Source of the DNA: Macrostomum hystrix
Taxonomy: Eukaryota; Platyhelminthes; Macrostomidae
Length of the DNA stretch: 64,000 bases
Assembly (NCBI GenBank): GCA_950097015.1
Contig: CATNEN010000038.1
Location: 32,822,501-32,886,500, forward strand
Direction of reading: 5' to 3'
The position numbers were made by a program, and so were the translations under genes. Each line of letters begins with the position of its first letter. The first letter of the stretch is position 1. Below the pieces are notes generated by a model. That model was given only the letters and a program-made list of their open reading frames with translations, did not search any database and was not told where the DNA came from. Of the stretch, positions 20,958-61,954 are shown piece after piece.

Positions 20958-23308
20958 CTAGCAGATGTCGCTCCCAAGTTCAATGGTCGCAGATCCGTGC
21001 TCATTGGCCCAGTTCCCGCCGGCGACTCCGACGCAGCCCCAGCCTCCGCAGAATGAGCCGCCGCCGCCGCCAGGCTGAAGGCTGGCCAATCCGGCGCCGC
21101 CTCCACTGAAGCCGCCGCCGCCGCCGCTGCCGCCGTTGGCCTCAGCTCCGCCGCCGCCGCCGCCGAAGCCGCCGACGGCGCCAGAATTGTTAAATCCGGC
21201 CATGCCGCCGTACCAGCCGCCGGCTCGGCTGGCGCCGCTCTCGCCGTCGCTAACCGATCGTCGACCGGTTTCGACTTGGCTGTTGAACCAGCCGGCTCCA
21301 GCTCCGGCGATTTTGTAGCTCTGCGACGCGTTGCCGATGTTGATTAGGCCGGCAGATCCGTTGACTCCGCCGAAGCCTTTGAAGCGGATGTTGCACCTGC
21401 CGCAGGGGGTCGTATCCGAGCCGGATGTTCCGGCCTGACCTGCGAATCCTGGATGCGTTAAAAAGGAAAAAAATGATAATAATTGATTACACCTGCCCCC
21501 ATTGGGCCAGATGTGCACCAGACTGGCCTCTCGCACTTAATTCGATTCCGCGGCGAGGCCGCATTCATTTGGGGCGCAGCCGCGGAGAGAAGTCTTTGTG
21601 GGCTTGTCGTGCAATGTTCGCCCTTGGGGGGCCAATCTCCAAGGCACAGTGAGTGTGTACATTGCCTGACGATGAGAAAGTCAGGGGCAGATGTTCACAT
21701 CCTGTGTAAGCGAGAGCCTGCGTACAGTGTCTGTGTGCGTGTGTGCTCAGGAGTCATCGGAAAGGGCAGAACTGCTTCACGCTGGTCACTAAATTAATGT
21801 GCCATTGCCAACAGCCCTCCTGCAATTATTATAATTATTTAAGGTCATCGCTTGCATTACTTCTTTATTTCCCCAGCAAAACTCAGCAAACACTACTTAA
21901 AGTAGCTGAGTACTTGACCAATTATAGCCTCTGACCGTTAGTCTCAAAATTTGCTCCGCCGCCACCGCCAGCAGCCAGGAGCAGCAGACTTCGAGTGTGA
22001 ACAAACGACCCACCGCCGCCCCCGGAGCCGGCCTTGAAGTGCGCCTCGGTCGCATCGCCACCAGCCTGTCCGACGATTATGAACAACTCGGTGCCGGCAG
22101 TGAGGCTGAAGCTGCCGTTGATGACGGCTCCGTTGCCGCCTCGGTAGACCGGACTGATGCCGGCGTAGGTGGCTCCGCCCCTGGCTCCTGAAGCCTGGAT
22201 CCTGTAGCAGCCGCTCAGCGGTATCAGCAGTGACTGGACGGAGCCGCTGCTACCATTTGACACGTCTGGAAAGCCGAATTCAAAATTAGCGCAGGCTCTA
22301 CTTCTGTACCGCCACTGTGCTCACTGTGCTCAGTGTTGCAGCTCAGGTAGATCTGAAGGCTGCGTACGGGAGCACGGCAGTTGAGTCCATGGTTACCGTA
22401 GCAATCAAGCAATGCAGAGTTAAGTGTGTTGCTAAAAAATACAAATTGTTCCAGGAAAGTCGGGAATCGAACCCCCGACCTTCAAGTCGTGAGTCCGGCG
22501 TTCTAACGACTACCCTTAAAAATTTCACCATGCCCAGTAAATTTGAGCTTCGGACTTCTGGTCGAGAGGTCGGGAGTTCGAATCTCAGTCAAAGGCCTCG
22601 AGCAAGATGCTCAATAGTATAAATACCACGTGGGTGTTTCGAATACCCACATTATCTATTTTTGCATCGCCTAAAATATTTATCCAATCGGCATGAAAAT
22701 CCAGAACATGGGTCAAAATTTTCTATTCGTAAATTTCAAAATTTTGGCTTTGAAAGTTTGTTCATCGTGAAGGGCGGAAAATTTTGATTCCGATGGTGGA
22801 CTTTCATGAAAATCGGTCATTCGGTTTGGAATCTATCATGAAGTAGGCAGTGATCTCTCCCCATGAGGAAAATCGCGTCGTCCCTCTACTGCAAACTCGG
22901 CCATTGCTTCATGTGGTGATAAACATCACTCGTATAAATAGGTTAAATGCTTTAATTTCTACTGTCAGTAGACTTTATAGCTATGAAATCTAATTTAATT
23001 TCAGCTGCCACGAGCTTGACGAGAACTCACTGCGAAAGGTAAAAGATTTGCGCATCTTGCGCCGGACCTGATCTTCAAAGTCGGCCGCCCTCCAAGCCTG
23101 CTCATCTGGCCCAGCGCCCAGCAACCTCCTTATGTGGCTACCCGCCGGACCCGCAGACTTCGAGGCGTCATTCAGCAGAACCAGCTGGCAAAGCATCCTG
23201 GACTTGCTGGTAACCATGGCAACGCAGCTTTGCGTCGAGCACAATGCGCTGCATTTGGTGACGCTCTTAGCATTCGTCTCGTTGACCAAGTGGCTGCTGA
23301 GCATGCTG
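20958..23308 (-). CDS. PAN/apple plus ALK-type glycine-rich domain protein (5' end not found)
   Basis: Three minus-strand exons with matching phases: ~23031-23308, 21936-22265, 20958-21448. The first has a PAN/apple-like pattern (KCSALCSTQSC...MLCQL). The next two form a glycine-rich domain of the type seen in ALK/LTK extracellular regions: IPLSGCYRIQASGARGG, LFIIVGQAGG, GGGGGSFV, LLLLAAGGGGG, then poly-Gly blocks and a closing CNIRF...GSATIEL. It stops at GSDIC without a membrane span or kinase, so it is probably secreted or an extracellular-matrix protein. No signal-peptide exon is visible; the start given is only the likely acceptor of the PAN exon. Introns contain SINE and DR2 copies. Ligand and role unknown. 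Confidence 0.75.
21480..21800 (+). mobile_element. SINE 3' end fused to dispersed repeat DR2, copy 3
   Basis: 21480-21525 matches the AT-rich terminal part of the tRNA SINE (taattgattacacctgcccc...gggccagatgtgca). From about 21535 the sequence switches to DR2 (ttccgcggcgaggccgcatt ... gtgctcaggagtcatcgg), the longest DR2 copy here. Lies in the last intron of the glycine-rich gene. Confidence 0.75.
22350..22512 (-). mobile_element. tRNA-derived SINE, partial copy
   Basis: Head with B box (ggttcgattcccg on minus) and the agcaa-acactta segment; body internally deleted. Confidence 0.8.
22535..22625 (+). other. Second tRNA-like fragment
   Basis: ggtcgggagttcgaatctca carries a B-box-like GTTCGAATC, followed by gcctcgagcaagatgctcaa. 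Similar to a SINE head but different from the main family; too degenerate to classify, and not a functional tRNA. Confidence 0.4.
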
Positions 23309-23484
23309 CTAATAATCACTTGTTCACTTCTAATCAGTGTGAGTGTGCTCACCGACCCTTTTGTAGAGCATGCGAAGAGGCCTATAGAAAAGTTTGGAAG
23401 AAATATTTCAGGAAATACCGACCTCTGAACCGGAATCAAACTTGGATTTTTTATAGGGAGGGTCGCGTCCCAGAGGGGCGCCAC

Positions 23485-24110
23485 TATGGATTTGTGAGGG
23501 TGACGTCACCATAGATTTGGGAGGGTGACGTCACCATGGATTTGGGGGTGACGTCACCATGGACTTTGGAGGGTGACGTCACCATGTGGATTTGGGAGGG
23601 TGACGTCACCATGGACTTTAGGGGTGACGTCACCATGGACTTTGGAGGGTGACGTCACCATGTGGATTTGGGAGGGTGACGTCACCATGGATTTGCGGAT
23701 GACGTCACCATGGATTTGCGGATGACGTCACCATGGATTTAGGAGTGTGACGTCACCATGGATTTGGAGGGTGACGTCACCATGGATTTGGGAGGGTGAC
23801 GTCACCATAGATTTGGGAGGGTGACGTCGCCATGAATTTGGGGGTGACGTCACCATGAATTTTGGAGGGCGACGTCAGCATGTGGATTTGGGAGGTTGAC
23901 GTCACCATGGATTTGCGGATGACGTCATCATGGATTCGTCACCATGGATTTGCGGGTGACGTCACCATGGACTTTGGAGGGTGACGTCACTATGGATTTG
24001 GGAGGATGACGTCACCATGGACTTTGAAGGGTGACGTCACTATGGATTTGGGAGGATGACGTCATCATAGATTTGGAGGGTGACGTCACCATGTATTTTA
24101 GGGGAGGCGC
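23485..24110. repeat. ~25-bp minisatellite packed with CRE sites
   Basis: Units of 20-28 bp built on gggtgacgtcaccatggatt plus tggga. I count about 22 perfect TGACGTCA palindromes (full cAMP-response-element octamer) in 0.6 kb. It begins about 180 bp upstream of the PAN exon of the minus-strand glycine-rich gene, so it lies in that gene's first intron or promoter. Confidence 0.96.
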
Positions 24111-24112
24111 CA

Positions 24113-25390
24113 CCATGGATTCTAAGGACCAAGGACCCTTCTTGAAAAAGAAAGTATGGCAAAATGACTCACCGATCAAGATCCACCAAATTGCAAATAG
24201 TTTTTTGATCGACAAAAAATAAGGAGCGAACATACTGACGACCTCAGACTACAATGATAAGTCGATAAGTCCCAGACTTTTTTTACTGCGGTTATACGTA
24301 TTTTACGGTGTTGAAGATTTCGAAAATCAGTGTCTGCGCTTATGCAGTTAAAGTCCTTTATAGCTGCTGACTTGTAAATTACTCTTGACATGACAGAAAT
24401 TGTTCTATCCTTCAACTATTTCTTAACAAAGCAACTCTTTCTTATTGAGAGAGTATCAATTTCTCAGCATTCCTCGCTTCCTGGAGTTTGAGCACACACG
24501 CAGCATCACTGAAAGGAACTAGTTTTTATTTCCTATGTTTGAAGTGTCTTAAATTCAGTTTGGAACAAAATAAAATGGTGTAAACACAGATGTCAGTATA
24601 AAATATTTGTTCTTCTTTTCAGAAGAAAGTTAGCAGCAGCAAGAAATATGGCTCCTGTAAATAGAGTTTAACTTATCTTGCAGCAGTGCTCAGACTGACT
24701 GACAGTCCATCAACTGACAGAGAAGATTAACCCCAGTTACAAGAGTGCAAATTTCTCATTTCCTTTTATTCGCACTCCCTATGACAGTCACATTAATTTT
24801 CATCATTACTTTTGTCATTTTGTCACTATAATAAATTATAATGAAGACACCATTTTTTTAATTGAATTCGTTCTACATTTAATTTAATATACATTCGATC
24901 GAGTCAATTTTGAAACATAATAGAGGCGGTTCTAAACGAACTGTTTCAACCCTGGCTTTTATGCTTTTAACAGTCGAGACTATTAGTTGCATTTTTTATT
25001 TAACGAGTGTTTTTTTTCATTAAAAAACAATGAAATCGTTGCTAAAATATTCACAGTTAATTTACATGCAAATTTTATCATAAAAAGTTTAGTTTCATAT
25101 TTTCTAAAAAGTTATATACGAGCTACAGCAAGGCACGTCAAGCAAATTTGAAAAAAGCACTAAGCTAGAAACGTAAAATTTTTCTGCTATCATCCAACTA
25201 AAATCTAACTAAATTAAAGAGTTTTACAAATCAGAAAGTTTGAATCATTTTCTATGAATATAACAAATCATAAAATTTAGATGATTAACTGTCGATTATC
25301 GTTGTGCATTTAATATCAATATTACTGACAAAAATTTACTTCTGACTTCTTACTTGGAAACAAATTAATGCACTCGACATTTCGTCTCTC
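24113..25390. other. AT-rich spacer
   Basis: Nothing with coding or RNA character seen; several short palindromic AT runs only. Confidence 0.6.
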
Positions 25391-25668
25391 AGGCAGCCAC
25401 CCTACTCCGGATTTCGTCCCTCGGGTAGCCACCTCACTCCCTATTTCGCCCATGGGCAGCCACCCCACTCGCTATTTCGTCCATCGGGCAGCCACCCCAC
25501 TCCCTATTTCGTCCCTCGGCCAGCCACCCCACTCGCGATTTCGTCCCTCGGCCAGCCACCCCACTCGCGATTTCGTCCCTCGGCCAGCCACCCCACTCCC
25601 TATTTCGTCCCTCGGCCAGCCACCCCACTCCAATTTTCGTCCATCGTGCAGCCACCTCACTCTAAGCT
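25391..25668. repeat. 32-bp GC-rich minisatellite
   Basis: About eight units of 32 bp (key part gccaccccactcgcgatttc, then gtccctcg). The short frames it creates are artefacts. Confidence 0.93.
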
Positions 25669-25704
25669 AGCGTAAAATTCGTAATGTCCACAATACACTG
25701 CAGC

Positions 25705-25860
25705 AATTTCTACAGTGCGCAGTCCAGCAGCATCATGCGGATGCTCTGAAGCGCAGCATTACTGTCACCAGCTCCATTGACGTACATCGGCCTTGAGCTA
25801 TCCACAATAGCAGACGAGAAGTAGACTCCATTCGGGTTGAAAGAGGCGCACGAGTTAAAT
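25705..25860 (-). other. Possible unassigned coding exon
   Basis: A GC-rich island with codon-like composition. One minus frame reads SFNPNGVYFSSAIVDSS then RPMYVNGAGDSNAALQSIRM and ends with a stop near 25710. A stop just upstream without an acceptor AG between means it cannot simply join the ELK gene in that frame. It could be an exon of the neighbouring glycine-rich gene in another frame, or a gene relic. Confidence 0.25.
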
Positions 25861-26149
25861 TAAATTAAATTCAGTCAGTCAGTCAGTTTAAACTGACAAT
25901 TTTTTTAAATTGGCAAACTGATAAATTTGCTTGCTTCTTGCATTCAATGTAGAATTAGTTCAGCGATATTAAAAACTTAAAAAATAACCACAGGTATTTG
26001 TATTTGAGGTGAACGGTTTCTTAACCATCAACGGTTTCTTTAATCATACAAACAACAATGCATGATTAAAGAAATGAATCTCTGATAAGAGATTCATTTG
26101 TCAGAAGGATAATACGAAATATTGCATAAATTTTAAACACTCATTGTCT
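25861..26149. other. AT-rich spacer
   Basis: Contains a cagtcagtcagt run and a partial fold-back (gaatctctgataagagattc near 26085). No gene. Confidence 0.5.
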
Positions 26150-26430
26150 AACAGCAACACCGATTGTCTAACAGCTAACACCCACTGTCTAACAGCTAAC
26201 ACCCACTGTCTAACAGCAACACCGATTGTCTAACAGCCAACACCCACTGTCTAAAAGCAAACACCCATTGTCTAACAGCCAACACCCACTGTCTAACAGC
26301 AAACACCCATTGTCTAACAGCCAACACCCACTGTCTAACAGCAAACACCCATTGTCTAACAGCCAACACCCACTGTCTAACAGCAAACACCCATTGTCTA
26401 ACAGCCAACACCCACTGTCTAACAGGCAAG
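26150..26430. repeat. 21-bp minisatellite (CTGTCTAACAG core), 3' of ELK
   Basis: About 14 units alternating aacagccaacacccactgtct and aacagcaaacacccattgtct, i.e. a 42-bp dimer. Shares the GTCTAACAG core with arrays at 12.1, 27.0 and 31.3 kb. Confidence 0.95.
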
Positions 26431-26552
26431 TCGTCTTTAAAGTATACCAGTTTTACTTACTATCCAATAATAATCAGATATCAATATGATATGCATTTAG
26501 TTTTTCCATATTCTATGAAAAGCGATAAAAAATAAAAATATTTGTCCTCAGA

Positions 26553-56547
<29,995 letters not shown>

Positions 56548-56867
56548 GGTGATTTTTGTCTGTTGTTAATTTCACAAGTTGCTCTGTAAATTAGAAATCT
56601 CGTAAAAATGGTGTGTGTCGTCTGATAATCAGGATTTAAACTCGATTAAAATGCACAAAAACTTCCCGAAAAGCAGCAAATCAACCCTCAGTCCTTGAAG
56701 TATTTTTTATGTAGCTATTCCGTCTCCCCATTGGCTGCGGATGAAATACAGTTGGAGGCCGGGCTGTATGAAGCACGTTAGTCAGTGTGTTCCCTGCACC
56801 AATAATATACCAGCTGGGGATTGAAATGTGAAGCGATGTTATGATTATTGACTTGGCAACACGGAAT

Positions 56868-57100
56868 TAGCCGCAGCTATGGCAAGATACATCTGACGGC
56901 TGCGTATGACCATTCAGTCCACGGACAATTAACCCACCCGATGCTGGTATCTACTCGTATTTAACAACTGCAGTTTAACTAAAGCAATTTAGGGTTAAGT
57001 GTCTTGCTAAATTATGCTATTTGTTCCAGTGAAGCCCCAGGAATCGAACCCCGACCTTAAAGTCGTGAGGCCGACGCTCTAGCCACCACTAAGCCCTCTG
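56868..57100 (-). mobile_element. tRNA-derived SINE, diverged copy
   Basis: B box degenerate (ggggttcgattcctg on minus), body with ccgtggactgaatgg. Lies between the ELK start and the GILT gene. Confidence 0.75.
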
Positions 57101-57285
57101 ACAGTTTAATTACCGAGACTTGCAAAAGCAGAAATTTACGTAATTACATATTTTTCTTTATCTTATTAGCTCAGCTGTTTATCGACTTTGCATTTGCTGT
57201 TTATAGAAAAAAAGTGAACGACGCATAAACTTTTCACCGATAGCTAAACTTTTCTTCAGGTAAGAAAAACAGCACAATTCTCGGG

Positions 57286-57291
57286 TATAAA
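57286..57291 (+). promoter_or_regulatory. Possible TATA box of GILT gene
   Basis: TATAAA in tcgggtataaattaag, 115 bp before the start codon. Confidence 0.45.
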
Positions 57292-57405
57292 TTAAGCCTT
57301 ATCATTGAATATTAGACTAATAGAGACTCGTGTTTGATAAGCGAATTAACTAACTTCACTTCGATTTTTTGGACAATTTGACAATTTTTTAGACAATTGC
57401 TCAGC

Positions 57406-58876
57406 ATGAGATTGCCTGCCATCGTTTCTCTGCTCCTAGTGTCAGCCGCAGCTGCTGTACCAGATGCCGCGGTCGGAGTGGACAGTCCAGTGGCTGTCAC
57501 TCTCTACATGGAGAGTCTGTGTCCTGGTTGTCAGGCCCTCTTTGCCAGCCAACTGTACCCGACCTGGTTGAAGCTGAATTCAACCGGAATCCTAGCCGTG
57601 GACGTTGTCCCTTATGGCAATGCTCGCGAGCAGCAACAAGGCGATAAGTGGGTGTTCACCTGTCAGCACGGAGACATGGAATGCGTCGGCAACCAGTTGG
57701 AGACATGCGCAATCAAACTGCTCGTTAGTCCGCCCAGGTGGCTGCCCTACTTGCACTGTATCGAGGTCGGGCTGGCGAACGGTAGTAGCGATGCTCTCCA
57801 GGTTGCTAAGGACTGCTCGACCGCTGTGCAGCCCAATATCAACTTTGATGACATTAGCAACTGCGCACTGAGCAGTCAGGGCAACCAGTGGGAGCATGAG
57901 ATGGGCCAGAGGACCGAGGCTTTGAACCCGCCGCATCAATACGTGCCTTGGGTCACCGTCAATGGGGTGAGGATATGGGTTGATGTGCGTGGCGAGTTAT
58001 GTCGAGACAAGGTTTAATGAGTCTATAGATGTGCCTTCAGTAAATCGGTAGATGTGACTTCAGTAAATCGGTAGATGTGACTTCAGTAAATCGGTAGATG
58101 TGACTTCAGTAAATCGGTAGATGTGCCTTCAGAAAGTCGGTAGATGTGCCTTCAGTAAGTCAGTAGATGAGTGCTTAATGATTCTATATATGTGCTTTCA
58201 GTGAATCGATAGACATGCCTTCAGTAAGTCGGTAGATGTGCCTTCAGTAAGTCGGTAGATGTGCCTTCAGTATGTCGGTAGATGTGCCTCCATTAAGTCG
58301 GTAGATGTCCTTTCGGTTAGTCGATAGATATATTTTGTGCTTTTAATGCGTTTTTTCTATGTGCTTTAAATGGGTCAATAGATGTGCTTTTAAGTAAGTC
58401 GATAGATTTAGTCGATAGACTTAAAAAGCTTTCAATGAATCTAAAGATGTCTTTTAGTAAGTCGATAGATAGATAGAGTCGTCAGTTGAGGGAAATTCCT
58501 TAATTAGTTTTCCAACCGACAGCATTAACTCCCTCGAGGGTCCAAATCTAACTAGATTATTCTAATCTGATAACACACTCCCATAGAATCTGTTGAAAAA
58601 TTCAACATCTCAGGTGCGAAATTAAACATGAGATGTGTTCATGTGTATAAGCGTAGTTTCACGTGATACTACTTTAAGGATCTATGATAAGAATCCAATT
58701 AAATTCAGGCAATTTATTGTTCACACTAACAGGTGCACACGGACCAGATTCAGAAGCGGGCGGAAAATAATCTTTTAAAACTGGTTTGCGACACCTACAC
58801 AGGCGTCAAGCCGAAGGAATGCGGCGCCTTTGATGTCGTTGACAAGCGACATTGTCCAAAACAAGTGAACTGGTGA
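57406..58876 (+). CDS. IFI30: Gamma-interferon-inducible lysosomal thiol reductase (GILT)
   Basis: Two exons, 57406-57966 and 58733-58876, give 234 aa; phase 0 junction after VTVNG (donor GTGAGG). Signal peptide is residues 1-17 (MRLPAIVSLLLVSAAAA). The thioredoxin-like active site is CPGC at 39-42, followed by VPYGNA. The diagnostic GILT signature CQHGDMECVGNQLETC is at 86-101, and QYVPWVTVNG sits in the C-terminal part. Exon 2 adds TDQIQKRAENNLLKLVCDTY with further Cys. Family members reduce disulfides in the lysosome at acid pH, in invertebrates linked to innate immunity. N-glycosylation sequons NST and NGS are present. I used the ATG at 57406. A TATA-like box lies 115 bp upstream and AATAAA 70 bp after the stop. 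Confidence 0.95.
58025..58330. repeat. ~22-bp minisatellite in GILT intron
   Basis: About 13 units of tcggtagatgtgccttcagt plus aag, becoming degenerate toward 58480. Confidence 0.92.
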
Positions 58877-58945
58877 TTTTTATTTCGGCGAAACAAAACT
58901 GTAACAGTATTTTACAACCAAATTAAGCAATGATTTCATGTGATG

Positions 58946-58951
58946 AATAAA
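58946..58951 (+). promoter_or_regulatory. Poly(A) signal of GILT gene
   Basis: AATAAA 70 bp downstream of the stop codon. Confidence 0.7.
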
Positions 58952-59070
58952 ACTGCAATATTTGAAGAGAAAGACTATAGAATTGATAATCAATATAGCA
59001 ACTGTTGAAGGAACAAGGCCGATAAATGAAACCAATGCCAATTGTTTGCCGGATTTGCAGCACAAACTAA

Positions 59071-59366
59071 TTCGATTTCACCTGCCCCAATTGGGTTAGA
59101 TGTGCAGCCGACAGCACAACCGCAGCTAATGCGCGGCGCATCTGAAGGCTGCGTACAGCTGTTAAGTCCATGGACTGGGGGGACGCCACACCCACCTTCA
59201 ATTATCCCAGCTGATGCTGGTACCCATTTAACATCTGGGTGAACTGAAGCAATGCAAAGTTAAGTGTCTTGCTGAAGGACACAAATTGTTCAGGGGAGTC
59301 GGGAATCGAACCCCCGACCTTCAAGTCGTGAGTCCGACGCCCTAACCACTAGGCTACAACCTCTCT
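59071..59366 (-). mobile_element. tRNA-derived SINE, full copy with target duplication
   Basis: 296 bp with A box (TAGCCTAGTGG) and B box, flanked by an 11-bp direct repeat gcacaaactaa (59060-59070 and 59367-59377). Best reference copy in the window. Confidence 0.93.
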
Positions 59367-59377
59367 GCACAAACTAA

Positions 59378-60030
59378 AACCCATGATTATTTTATTGTTG
59401 CTAAAATGTTGATTTGACTATTTTTTAAGTTAACAATTACACGCTTGAATGTGTTCTTAACTGCTTTCCAATTATTTTCAGGACTCTTGTATTTCCAACG
59501 GGTTAGGAAAACAGCGGATTTAATTACAGAGGCATCACGCATCACGCGCGTGATCTTACGATTAAAACTTTCCTCTGACCTTGGCCTTAGGCGATGAGCG
59601 AAACGCAACCTACCCTAGCTGAGCCGCGCTTTGATTGGTTGAAAATCTCTAGGTAGGCTTATTTAAGATCTGAGCGGTAATCAAAAGTGGTTATATACAT
59701 GGTATAGTCTGGAAGTAACAGTTATATACACATCACAATACCACTTTGTAAATAGCTAGCATGAGAACTGGCCTGACATGTAAGCGGTCAACATTTTAAT
59801 TTTCTAGAATTTTATATTCTTCTTCTTCTGAACATCAGTTTCTGCTGAATGCGCAGCGATCGACACAATGGTCCAGCGAAGCCGCGTTTGCACACGCATC
59901 TGGAAATTGTTAGTAGCCAGCTAAATTGCGTTGCTGAACTCAGAACTCCAAGAAAATCGGCATAAAACTCGTGGCATGTGTGTGAAATGACGACAAAAAC
60001 TTATGAAATGTTAAATATATTGATTTAGTG
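59378..60030. other. Spacer
   Basis: A 73-codon minus frame (59387-59608) is basic and shows no family; not called. Otherwise empty. Confidence 0.5.
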
Positions 60031-60044
60031 GGTACCATAATGTA

Positions 60045-60290
60045 TCACAATGTGTCAGAATGTCTAGAGTGTGTCAGAATAGGCCTGAGAGTGTCAGAAT
60101 GTCTAGTGTGTGTCCGAATAGGTCTGAGATTGTTAGAATGTGTCAGAATGTGTCAGAATGCGTCAGAATGTGTCAGAATGTCTAGAGTGTGTCAGAATAG
60201 GCCTGAGAGTGTTAGAATGTGTCAGAATGTGTCAGAATGCGTCAGAATGTGCTAGAATGCGTCAAAATGTGTCAGAAGTGAGAAGTCAGA
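60045..60290. repeat. ~10-bp GTGTCAGAAT minisatellite
   Basis: Short units gtgtcagaat, gcgtcagaat and an inserted agtgtgtcagaataggcctg, merging into the next array. Confidence 0.9.
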
Positions 60291-61075
60291 AGTGTGTCAG
60301 ACTGTCAGAAGAAAGTGTCATGCTGTACCAGACTGTATCAGTAGAAAGTGTCATGCTGTACTAGACTGTATCAGTAGAAAGTGTCATGCAGTACCAGACT
60401 GTATCACTAGAAAGTGTCATGCTGTACCAGACTGTGTCAGGAGAAAGTGTCAGGCAGTACCAGACTGTATCACTAGAAAGTGTCATGCAGTACCAGACTG
60501 TATCAGTAGAAAGTGTCATGCAGTACCAGACTGTATCACTAGAAAGTGTCATGCTGTACCAGACTGTGTCAGGAGAAAGTGTCAGGCAGTACCAGACTGT
60601 GTCACTAGAAAGTGTCATGCAGTACCAGACTGTATCAGTAGAAAGTGTCATGCTGTACCAGACTGTGTCAGGAGAAAGTGTCAGGCAGTACCAGACTGTG
60701 TCACTAGAAAGTGTCAGGCAGTACCAGACTGTATCACTAGAAAGTGTCAGGCAGTACCAGACTGTGTCACTAGAAAGTGTCAGGCAGTACCAGACTGTGT
60801 CACTAGAAAGTGTCATGCAGTACCAGACTGTATCAGTAGAAAGTGTCATGCTGTACCAGACTGTATCACTAGAAAGTGTCAGGCAGTACCAGACTGTATC
60901 ACTAGAAAGTGTCAGGCAGTACCAGACTGTGTCACTAGAAAGTGTCATGCAGTACCAGACTGTATCAGTAGAAAGTGTCATGCTGTACCAGACTGTGTCA
61001 GGAGAAAGTGTCATGCTGTACCAGACTGTGTCAGTAGAATTTGTCAGGCAGTAACAGACTGTCAGTAGAAAGTGT
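60291..61075. repeat. 33-bp minisatellite
   Basis: About 23 units, key part agtgtcatgctgtaccagac then tgtatcactagaa. 33 is a multiple of 3, so it yields long open frames on both strands that are artefacts. Confidence 0.97.
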
Positions 61076-61097
61076 CAGCAAGTAATGCCAGACTCAC

Positions 61098-61342
61098 ACA
61101 TAGCGTGGTGAAGTGGACAGCTGAATGCACAGGTTGGTTCCGTGTCGAAAGCACATGTCACATTCGCTGATGTCATCCAGTGTCAGAAGCTGATCTGAAA
61201 TAGCATCCTTGTCGTCGACAGTAGACTGTTCTGTCTGTTGGCTGTACATCGAGATTACAACAATGGCAAACACAAGCAGATAGGTCAGGGCTAGTAACAC
61301 TAGGCAGTGCTGTTTGCTGAAGACGCATGTCCCTATTCGCAT
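61098..61342 (-). CDS. First exon of an unidentified single-pass membrane protein
   Basis: Minus strand, starts ATG at 61342 and ends at a GTGAGT donor (phase 2) after 81 codons. Short cytoplasmic start MRIGTCVFSKQH, then a strong hydrophobic span (LVLLALTYLLVFAIVVISMY), then an acidic stretch with ECDMCFRHGTNLC. It could be a type II membrane enzyme or a receptor with an N-terminal anchor; I do not recognise the family. The following exon is not visible before the oppositely oriented GILT gene. Reality of the exon rests on codon-like composition, the hydrophobic span and the good donor. Confidence 0.45.
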
Positions 61343-61950
61343 ATTACCTTTGTGCCAGATTATGTCAATCAGTTATTTCAGTTTTTAGGGTCTATAGTTA
61401 TGAGTCAAGTATTTCTTTATGTTTAATAGTCGCTTGCTTTTAAACTAGAAAGAAAAGTAATGAAAAGCCCGGCCTTATCTTGGCTAAGGCTTTCTATTTA
61501 ACTTCTATTATTTCATACCACATTCTAGACCCTAGCTAGCTGAGTATACACACTAAAATGAGTACAACATGTGCAAGCTGCAGATGTACGCCTCAAGCAA
61601 TGTACACAGATTTGGGTTGGGTTGGGCCTCTGCCAAAATTTACCGACATGCGGGCTGCATAGACACATCTATGGCAAGATCATTTTCGTTTTATCGTGTA
61701 GCTTTATTTCGCAGATGCAATCCAAGTTAACCCTTTGAAAAGTCGACTGTTGTTACAGAATAACTTTTTATGGATAGCTGTGAAAGTAAGAAGCGAAAGA
61801 AGATAAGAAACTGATTACTGGACGCTAGGAGAAAACCGATTGTAGATTTGACATAAGTAGATTCAAGATTGAAGAAAAATCGATGAAGTTTGTACTCGCA
61901 CAATTATCGGGATGATGCATTGGAGAATGGCCTACAAACAGTTGGCGAAA
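61343..61950. other. Spacer upstream of the membrane-protein exon
   Basis: AT-rich; no gene seen. Confidence 0.5.
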
Positions 61951-61954
61951 AAGA

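Noticed and set aside
22990-23514. Plus-strand 98- and 126-aa frames at 23.1-23.5 kb
   Set aside because: Antisense shadows of the PAN exon on the minus strand, which has a matching phase to the next exon.
59387-59608. 73-codon minus frame
   Set aside because: No recognisable family, no splice sites, borderline length.
60292-61068. 258-aa Cys-rich repeat frame
   Set aside because: 33-bp array; regular 11-residue period arises from unit length, not from a toxin-like or zinc-finger domain.
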